From: Bacillota bacterium | GTDB lineage: Bacteria; Bacillota; Clostridia; Tissierellales; Sporanaerobacteraceae | Reading direction: 5' to 3' | Assembly (NCBI GenBank): GCA_029779375.1 | Contig: JAKPAR010000330.1 | Span: 1 to 9,200 of the forward strand | DNA: 9,200 nucleotides | In this document: positions 1-9,200 of the stretch, piece after piece | Position numbering within the stretch: position 1 is the first letter of the stretch | Layout: each line of letters opens with the position of its first letter | Program-made: the position numbers and the translations under genes | The notes under the pieces: generated by a model | Told to the model about the DNA's origin: nothing | The model's input: only the letters and a program-made list of their open reading frames with translations | Databases searched by the model: none

Positions 1-2
1 TT

Positions 3-152
3 AAACAAGTAAACGGTAGAATTGATAATGTTGAAGTTGAAATGAAAGATTTCAGAAAAGAAACAGCAGATAAAATTAAAGAAGTAAACGGTAAAATTGA
101 TAATGTTGAAGTTGAAATGAAAGATTTTAGAAAAGAAACAAATGAAAGATTT
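3..152 (+). repeat. Two tandem 75-bp coding repeats
   Basis: Copy 1 is at 3-77 and copy 2 at 78-152, both in frame with the coiled-coil gene. The first 63 bases of each copy differ at only three positions by eye; the last four codons differ more. The near-identity at DNA level, including synonymous positions, points to recent duplication or conversion rather than ancient protein repeats. More copies may lie to the left of the window. Confidence 0.85.
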
Positions 153-311
153 GACAGACTTGAAAATAAAATGGACGATATTGAAGCAAAGAATGCTGAT
201 AGGCATGTGGAAATTACTGGACAAATAGAAGATATGAAATCAGATCTTTCCAGAATAGAAATTAATACCGCTGACAACTGGAGAGATATTGCTAGAATCA
301 AAGCTAAATAA
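3..311 (+). CDS. Coiled-coil repeat protein, 3' end only (5' part outside window)
   Basis: The reading frame is open to the left edge of the window, so this is the C-terminal part (about 102 codons) of a longer protein. An internal ATG at 42 lies within a repeat unit and is unlikely to be the real start. The visible protein is highly charged (Lys, Glu, Asp, Arg), has no Cys or Pro, and shows spaced hydrophobic residues (V, I, V, M, F, L, M, I) as expected for an extended helical coiled coil. The first 50 residues are two copies of a 25-residue unit of the form K-x-VNG-[RK]-IDNVEVEMKDFRKET. The remainder (RFDRLENKMDDIEA onward) is diverged but keeps the same helical character. I see no membrane segment or sorting signal in this part. 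It ends just before a Rho-independent terminator, so it is not co-transcribed with pcrA. I do not recognise the family. A cytoplasmic structural or phage-like accessory protein is possible, but nothing seen decides this. Confidence 0.75.
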   Translation, partial: KQVNGRIDNVEVEMKDFRKETADKIKEVNGKIDNVEVEMKDFRKETNERFDRLENKMDDIEAKNADRHVEITGQIEDMKSDLSRIEINTADNWRDIARIKAK

Positions 312-320
312 TATTTTTTC

Positions 321-350
321 AAACCTTAGTCATTTAGGCTAGGGTTTTTT
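321..350 (+). terminator. Rho-independent terminator after the coiled-coil gene
   Basis: An 11-bp stem pairs 321-331 with 337-347 (two G-U wobbles) around the 5-nt loop ATTTA, and its 3' arm runs into a six-T tract at 345-350. It begins 9 nt after the stop codon of the coiled-coil gene, which separates that transcript from pcrA. Confidence 0.85.
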
Positions 351-362
351 CATTATTTCCAT

Positions 363-368
363 TATAAT
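363..368 (+). promoter_or_regulatory. Candidate sigma-A -10 box for pcrA
   Basis: A perfect TATAAT lies 69 nt upstream of the pcrA start, just after the upstream terminator. The region 16-18 nt further upstream falls in the terminator arm and has no good TTGACA match, and there is no TGn extension. The call therefore rests on the -10 box and on the need for a promoter between the terminator and pcrA. Transcription would begin near 375, leaving a leader of about 60 nt that contains the REP-like hairpin. Confidence 0.45.
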
Positions 369-382
369 AGTATGTATAAGAA

Positions 383-417
383 AAGGGGACAAAAGGGCAC
401 AAAAGAACCGTCCCCTT
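383..417 (+). repeat. REP-like palindromic element in the pcrA leader
   Basis: AAGGGGAC at 383-390 is the exact inverted complement of GTCCCCTT at 410-417, separated by a 19-nt purine-rich loop that contains a second AAAGGGCAC-like half. From memory, motifs of the form AAAGAACCGTCCCC are widely scattered in clostridial and related genomes, and the layout resembles REP elements mobilised by IS200-like REP-associated tyrosine transposases. The 8-bp GC-rich stem contrasts with the AT-rich surroundings. It ends 3 nt before the pcrA ribosome-binding region and would be transcribed as part of the pcrA leader. There is no T tract, so a terminator role is unlikely. Confidence 0.6.
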
Positions 418-436
418 GATAGGAAGGGTGAAGTAA

Positions 437-5719
<5,283 letters not shown>

Positions 5720-5728
5720 AAGAACATG

Positions 5729-5746
5729 ACCTTGATTTCACAAGGT
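5729..5746 (+). other. Small hairpin abutting the gatC ribosome-binding site
   Basis: ACCTTG (5729-5734) pairs exactly with CAAGGT (5741-5746) around the loop ATTTCA. The stem ends one base before the SD sequence AAAGGAGG (5747-5754). It has no T tract. It may stabilise the 5' end of the message or tune ribosome access, but a 6-bp stem can also be chance. Confidence 0.4.
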
Positions 5747-5761
5747 AAAGGAGGTTAGAAA

Positions 5762-6046
5762 ATGATTTTAAAAGAAGATGTAAAACATATAGCAAATCTT
5801 TCAAAGCTCAATTTCAATGAAGATGAAATGGAAGATTTTACAGTTAAATTTTCTCAAATAATTGAATATGTAGAAAAGTTAAAAGAAGTAGATACAGAAA
5901 ATATAGAGCCTACTTATCAGGTAAATCCAAATTATCAATTTATGAGAGAAGATGAAGTGAAAGAAAGCTTTAGTAGAGAAGAAGCTCTATTAAATGCTCC
6001 AGACAGTGAATACGGGTATTTTAAACTACCTAAAGTAATAGATTAG
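5762..6046 (+). CDS. gatC: Asp-tRNA(Asn)/Glu-tRNA(Gln) amidotransferase subunit C
   Basis: Smallest subunit of the cytoplasmic GatCAB complex, a 94-residue belt that wraps around and stabilises the GatA-GatB interface. Typical GatC features are present: the N-terminal helix [19 protein letters not shown], the helix [25 protein letters not shown], then a stretch with [20 protein letters not shown] and the C-terminal [12 protein letters not shown], close to the family's usual ending YFKVPKV(I/L). The length is standard. The ATG has a strong SD (AAAGGAGGT, 5747-5755) 6 nt upstream. gatC leads gatA and gatB in a tight operon. It has no catalytic role of its own. Confidence 0.97.
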   Translation: MILKEDVKHIANLSKLNFNEDEMEDFTVKFSQIIEYVEKLKEVDTENIEPTYQVNPNYQFMREDEVKESFSREEALLNAPDSEYGYFKLPKVID

Positions 6047-6047
6047 A

Positions 6048-6054
6048 GAGGTGA
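6048..6054 (+). promoter_or_regulatory. Ribosome-binding site deciding the gatA start
   Basis: GAGGTGA is a 7-base match to the anti-SD sequence. It physically includes the GTG at 6051, so that GTG cannot be the initiation codon. The in-frame TTG at 6060 is 5 nt past the end of the motif (8 nt past GAGG), a normal distance. Confidence 0.85.
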
Positions 6055-6059
6055 GTGTT

Positions 6060-7508
6060 TTGGATATAACTAGACTTTCAGCTGTAGAACTTAGAAAAAA
6101 GCTTTTAAATAGAGAAATATCCAGTGTAGAAATTGTAGAAAGCTATTATAAAAAAATAGAAGAAACCGAAAAAGATATAGATGCATTTATTACTCTGACT
6201 AAAGATGAAGCTATAAAAACAGCAAAAAATATAGATGAAAAAATAGCCAATAATGAGGAAGTTGGAGTACTTGCAGGTATTCCAATAGCTGTTAAAGACA
6301 ATATTGCAACTCGTGGAATAAAGACTACATGTGGTTCGAAAATATTGGAAAATTTTGTTTCACCATATGATGCTACAGTAGTAGAAAAAATAAAAAGAGA
6401 AGATGGAATAATCATAGGCAAGACCAATATGGATGAGTTTGCTATGGGTTCTTCTACAGAAACATCTTATTTTAAGAAGACTAAAAATCCTCATGATTTA
6501 GAAAGGGTACCAGGAGGTTCTAGTGGTGGTTCTGCTGCAGCTGTAGCGGGATTTGAAGCACCACTGTCATTAGGCTCAGAAACAGGAGGTTCCGTGAGAG
6601 AGCCAGCTAGTTTTTGTGGAGTTGTGGGACTTAAGCCTACATATGGACTTGTATCTAGATATGGGCTTATAGCTTTTGCATCTAGCCTTGACCAAATAGG
6701 GCCTTTTGCAAGGAATGTAGAGGATACTGCACTATTGTTGAGTGTTTTGGCAGGATATGATGAAAAAGATTCTACATCTGTAGACAATAAAAGTATAGAC
6801 TACACAAAGGAACTTAATTCAAATGTAAAAGGAATGAAATTTGCACTACCTAAAGAATACTTTGGAGAAGGAATAGATGAAAAAGTCAAAAAAAAGGTAC
6901 TAGAAGCAGTAGAAGCTTTAAAAGGCCTTGGAGCAGAAGTAGAAGAAATATCTTTGCCTTATACAGAATATGCTCTATCTTGTTATTATATAATATCCAC
7001 ATCAGAAGCTAGTTCCAATTTAGCTAGATTTGATGGTGTAAGATATGGATACAGGGCTGAAAATTATAAAGACTTAGATGAATTGTATGTAAATACTAGA
7101 AGCGAAGGATTTGGTGAAGAAGTAAAGAGAAGAATAATGCTTGGGACTTTTGCCCTAAGTAGTGGGTACTATGATGCCTATTACAATAAGGCTCAAAAGG
7201 TTAGAACTCTCATAAAGAGGGATTTTGACAAAGCTTTTGAAAAATATGATGCTATAATTTCTCCAACAGCACCAATACTTCCATTTAAAATTGGAGAAAA
7301 GGTAAATAATCCATTGTCCATGTATATGTCAGATATTTTAACAGTTTCAGTCAATTTAGCTGGGGTCTGTGCTATATCTGTGCCTTGCGGAAATGTAAAT
7401 GGACTTCCAGTAGGACTCCAAATCATTGGAGATAGATTTGAAGAACAAAAAATTCTCAACATTGCCTATACTTATGAAAAAAATAGAGGTGAAGAAAATG
7501 ACTTATAG
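6060..7508 (+). CDS. gatA: Asp-tRNA(Asn)/Glu-tRNA(Gln) amidotransferase subunit A
   Basis: Glutaminase subunit of GatCAB: it hydrolyses glutamine and passes ammonia through a channel to GatB, which amidates Glu-tRNA(Gln) or Asp-tRNA(Asn). It belongs to the amidase-signature family. Starting at TTG 6060 gives 482 residues beginning [16 protein letters not shown]. The catalytic triad then falls at K79 ([10 protein letters not shown]), cis-Ser S154 ([11 protein letters not shown]) and nucleophile S178 ([15 protein letters not shown]). These are the same numbers as in well-studied GatA proteins, which independently supports the TTG start over the GTG at 6051. The signature region and the downstream [26 protein letters not shown] are fully conserved in kind. 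gatA starts 13 nt after gatC and overlaps gatB by 11 nt, which suggests coupled translation. The rare TTG start may lower initiation relative to its neighbours. Confidence 0.96.
   Translation: MDITRLSAVELRKKLLNREISSVEIVESYYKKIEETEKDIDAFITLTKDEAIKTAKNIDEKIANNEEVGVLAGIPIAVKDNIATRGIKTTCGSKILENFVSPYDATVVEKIKREDGIIIGKTNMDEFAMGSSTETSYFKKTKNPHDLERVPGGSSGGSAAAVAGFEAPLSLGSETGGSVREPASFCGVVGLKPTYGLVSRYGLIAFASSLDQIGPFARNVEDTALLLSVLAGYDEKDSTSVDNKSIDYTKELNSNVKGMKFALPKEYFGEGIDEKVKKKVLEAVEALKGLGAEVEEISLPYTEYALSCYYIISTSEASSNLARFDGVRYGYRAENYKDLDELYVNTRSEGFGEEVKRRIMLGTFALSSGYYDAYYNKAQKVRTLIKRDFDKAFEKYDAIISPTAPILPFKIGEKVNNPLSMYMSDILTVSVNLAGVCAISVPCGNVNGLPVGLQIIGDRFEEQKILNIAYTYEKNRGEENDL
7486..7492 (+). promoter_or_regulatory. 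Ribosome-binding site of gatB inside gatA
   Basis: GAGGTGA, identical to the gatA site, lies within the last codons of gatA, 5 nt before the ATG at 7498. It fixes the gatB start there rather than at the in-frame ATG at 7426, which lies deep inside gatA. Confidence 0.85.
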
Positions 7509-8928
7509 AACTATTATTGGTCTTGAAATACATTCTGAACTCATGACAAAATCAAAAATATTTTGTAGCTGTACTACTGAATTTGGTGGAGAAGCAAATA
7601 CTCACTGTTGTCCTGTATGTTTAGGTCTTCCAGGAGCACTTCCAGTTATAAATAAAAAGGTAGTTGAATATGGCATAAAAGCAGGACTTGCTTTAAATTC
7701 AAAAATTGCAAATGAAACTAAAATGGACAGGAAAAATTATTTTTATCCTGATTTAGTTAAAGGATATCAGATTTCTCAATATGATATTCCTCTTTGCGAT
7801 GGGGGATATATAGAGATAGAAAATGAAAATGGCCCTAAAAAAATAAGACTTAGAAGAATACACATAGAAGAAGATACAGGGAAATCAATTCACTCAGAAG
7901 ATGGAGGAAGTCTTCTTGATTACAACAGAAGTGGTGTGCCTTTGATTGAGGTGGTCACAGAACCTGATATGAATTCTCCAGAAGAAGCAAGAGAATTTCT
8001 TGAAAAACTAAAAGCTACTTTAAGATATATAGAAGTTTCAGACTGTAAAATGGAAGAAGGTTCCCTTCGCTGTGATATAAATATAAATGTAGTTGATGAG
8101 GATACAGGAAAAAGGACTACTATTACAGAACTTAAAAACTTAAATTCTTTTAAGGCTGCTGTAAAAGCCATGGAATATGAAGAAAAGAGACATATCAACC
8201 TTTTAAAACAAGGAAAAGATGCTGTAAGGGAAACTAGAAGATGGGATGAAATAAAAAATGAAACTATAGTCATGAGAAGTAAGGAAGATGCTGCAGATTA
8301 TAGATATTTTCCAGAACCTGATTTGGTTAAAATGAAGATAGAGGATAAGTGGATTGAAGAAATAAGAAACAATCTACCAGAACTTCCTCATGACAAAAAA
8401 GAAAGATTTGTAAAACAATATGATATCCCAGAATATGATGCAGGAGTACTTACTCAAACAAAAGAATTGGCAAATTTCTTTGAAGAAACAGTTAAATACG
8501 AAGTTGATCCCAAAAAAGCTAGCAATTGGATTATGGGAGACATTTTAAGATGGATAAAAGATGAAGATAAAGAAGTTGAAGAACTTAAACTTACTCCAAA
8601 GAATTTGGCTGAATTCATTTCTCTTATTGATGAAGGCAAAATAAGTAACAATATTGGGAAAAAAGTGATAAAAGACATGCTTGACACCGGAAAACCTGCA
8701 AATGATATTGTCAAAGAAAAAGGTCTTGTGCAGATAAGTGATGAAGGTGAACTAAAAAATATAGTAGAAAAGGTAATAAATGAAAATGAACAATCCATAA
8801 TAGATTATAAAAATGGAAAAGATAGAGCATTGGGATTTTTGGTAGGTCAAGTTATGAAGATGACCAAAGGCAAGGCAAATCCACAACTTGTCAATAAAAT
8901 GATACTTGAAATTATCTCTCAGAGATAA
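7498..8928 (+). CDS. gatB: Asp-tRNA(Asn)/Glu-tRNA(Gln) amidotransferase subunit B
   Basis: tRNA-binding and kinase/transamidase subunit of GatCAB: it uses ATP to activate the Glu or Asp on the mischarged tRNA and amidates it with ammonia from GatA. The product is 476 residues, the usual length. The N-terminal cradle domain starts [14 protein letters not shown] (family form: GLEvHxQL) and has zinc-site cysteines C23, C25, C38 and C41 ([14 protein letters not shown]). It continues with [20 protein letters not shown], the conserved [28 protein letters not shown], and later [10 protein letters not shown]. From about residue 315 on, the helical and YqeY-like tail domain ([38 protein letters not shown]) contacts the tRNA elbow. 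The gene overlaps gatA by 11 nt and ends inside a long inverted repeat that probably terminates the operon. Presence of the full gatCAB set means the organism makes Gln-tRNA and/or Asn-tRNA by the indirect route. Confidence 0.97.
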   Translation: MTYRTIIGLEIHSELMTKSKIFCSCTTEFGGEANTHCCPVCLGLPGALPVINKKVVEYGIKAGLALNSKIANETKMDRKNYFYPDLVKGYQISQYDIPLCDGGYIEIENENGPKKIRLRRIHIEEDTGKSIHSEDGGSLLDYNRSGVPLIEVVTEPDMNSPEEAREFLEKLKATLRYIEVSDCKMEEGSLRCDININVVDEDTGKRTTITELKNLNSFKAAVKAMEYEEKRHINLLKQGKDAVRETRRWDEIKNETIVMRSKEDAADYRYFPEPDLVKMKIEDKWIEEIRNNLPELPHDKKERFVKQYDIPEYDAGVLTQTKELANFFEETVKYEVDPKKASNWIMGDILRWIKDEDKEVEELKLTPKNLAEFISLIDEGKISNNIGKKVIKDMLDTGKPANDIVKEKGLVQISDEGELKNIVEKVINENEQSIIDYKNGKDRALGFLVGQVMKMTKGKANPQLVNKMILEIISQR

Positions 8929-8956
8929 TTTCAAGTATCACATATTACATTTTTTT
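8900..8956 (+). terminator. Probable gatCAB terminator: 20-bp perfect inverted repeat over the gatB stop
   Basis: 8900-8919 is the exact inverted complement of 8921-8940 with a single central C at 8920. The stop codon (8926-8928) lies in the right arm, so the left arm encodes the last residues of GatB. Seven Ts follow at 8950-8956, but 9 nt after the stem, later than in a textbook terminator. On the - strand the same stem is followed directly by TTTTATTG, so it could also act in the reverse direction. The stem is AT-rich (5 G/C of 20 in each arm) but long. Confidence 0.65.
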
Positions 8957-8980
8957 AACAGAATATTAAAGAAGTTTTAA

Positions 8981-9012
8981 TTGAAATAAAATGCAAAAGC
9001 GAGTAATATAAT
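8981..9012 (+). promoter_or_regulatory. Candidate promoter downstream of gatB
   Basis: TTGAAA at 8981-8986 is followed by two overlapping -10 options: TAATAT at 9004-9009 (17-nt spacer, 4 of 6 to consensus) and a perfect TATAAT at 9007-9012 (20-nt spacer, longer than ideal). It lies after the gatB terminator and before a structured region with no gene, so it would drive a leader or small RNA of at least 180 nt. Confidence 0.4.
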
Positions 9013-9077
9013 AAGAAAAAACAAAAGGTTATGCTATTTTAAAATTTCTGAATATTTAAATTAAAGAAGATTTTTAT

Positions 9078-9178
9078 AAGGGTTAACTCAAACTTCAGAA
9101 AATACTGAAGGATTGAACCCTTTAGCTAAATTCACAAAGTATATTTAAAGGGGGGGAGGGCTATAGGCAAAGTGAATT
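9078..9178 (+). other. Structured non-coding region: nested hairpins, possible leader RNA
   Basis: An outer stem AAGGGTT (9078-9084) pairs with AACCCTT (9116-9122) and encloses an inner stem CTTCAG (9093-9098) with CTGAAG (9105-9110) around an AAAATA loop. A TCAA/TTGA pairing between them is possible. The palindrome TTTAGCTAAA follows at 9121-9130. A second hairpin pairs AATTCAC (9129-9135) with GTGAATT (9172-9178) and has a G-rich loop (G7-A-G3 at 9150-9160). No reading frame of note is present; the GTG at 9172 opens only 7 codons. I could not match it to a riboswitch class I know. It may be a cis-regulatory leader for a gene beyond the window or a small RNA. Confidence 0.45.
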
Positions 9179-9200
9179 ATCGCAATATTCAATAAAATTC

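Noticed and set aside
42..44. ATG as the start of the coiled-coil gene
   Set aside because: The frame is open to the window edge, the repeat unit continues upstream of this ATG, and no SD-like sequence precedes it at proper distance.
7426..7497. Longer gatB starting at ATG 7426
   Set aside because: This would add 24 residues lying wholly within conserved gatA coding sequence. The ATG at 7498 has a good SD and gives the standard GatB N-terminus.
8454..8798. Minus-strand reading frame opposite gatB (and similar frames opposite pcrA, ligA and gatA)
   Set aside because: They lie opposite strongly conserved genes, have low-complexity Ser/Phe/Ile-rich translations typical of antisense shadows, and no recognisable domains.
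9150..9174. SD (G-rich run) plus GTG start of a new gene at 9172
   Set aside because: The GTG frame reaches a stop after 7 codons, and the G-run lies within a possible hairpin loop.
9078..9178. Assignment to a named riboswitch (c-di-GMP, SAM, purine, T-box, c-di-AMP, cobalamin)
   Set aside because: None of the conserved cores I remember for these classes is present, and the element may be cut by the window edge.

Overview
The window reads as chromosomal DNA of a low-GC Gram-positive anaerobe of the class Clostridia, possibly the Tissierellia/Peptostreptococcaceae side. The reasons are strongly AT-rich codon use, strong purine-rich Shine-Dalgarno (SD) sites (AAGGAG, AAAGGAGG, GAGGTGA), the Firmicutes-type gene order pcrA-ligA-gatC-gatA-gatB, and a ligA variant that, from memory, resembles the Clostridioides difficile type. 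The placement is inferred from sequence character, not from a search.

Layout, all genes on the + strand. Positions 1-311 hold the 3' end of a coiled-coil protein gene with two 75-bp tandem repeats, closed by a Rho-independent terminator (321-350). A short intergenic stretch (351-436) carries a consensus -10 box and a REP-like hairpin. pcrA (437-3694) encodes a UvrD/PcrA-type helicase interrupted by an in-frame 361-residue intein (1187-2269). ligA (NAD-dependent DNA ligase) follows almost without a gap. After 68 bp with a possible promoter and a small hairpin come gatC, gatA and gatB, packed with a 13-nt gap and an 11-nt overlap. A perfect 20-bp inverted repeat straddles the gatB stop codon. 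The last 260 bp contain no convincing gene but have a promoter-like sequence followed by nested inverted repeats, which looks like the leader of a gene beyond the window or a small RNA.

How the genes work together: PcrA and LigA are replication and repair enzymes (3'-5' unwinding, removal of RecA and RNA polymerase obstacles, nick sealing). GatCAB is the heterotrimeric amidotransferase that makes Gln-tRNA(Gln) and/or Asn-tRNA(Asn) from mischarged precursors. The two modules are conserved neighbours in Firmicutes, with no obvious direct functional link.

The most notable item is the intein. It sits inside helicase motif III, between the Gln and Ser of the DDDQ/SIYGWRGA stretch. It has complete splicing blocks, but instead of the usual LAGLIDADG nuclease it carries a GIY-YIG-type domain plus about 170 residues I cannot assign. 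Two start codons are corrected here from SD position and family numbering: gatA at a TTG (6060) and ligA at a GTG (3708).
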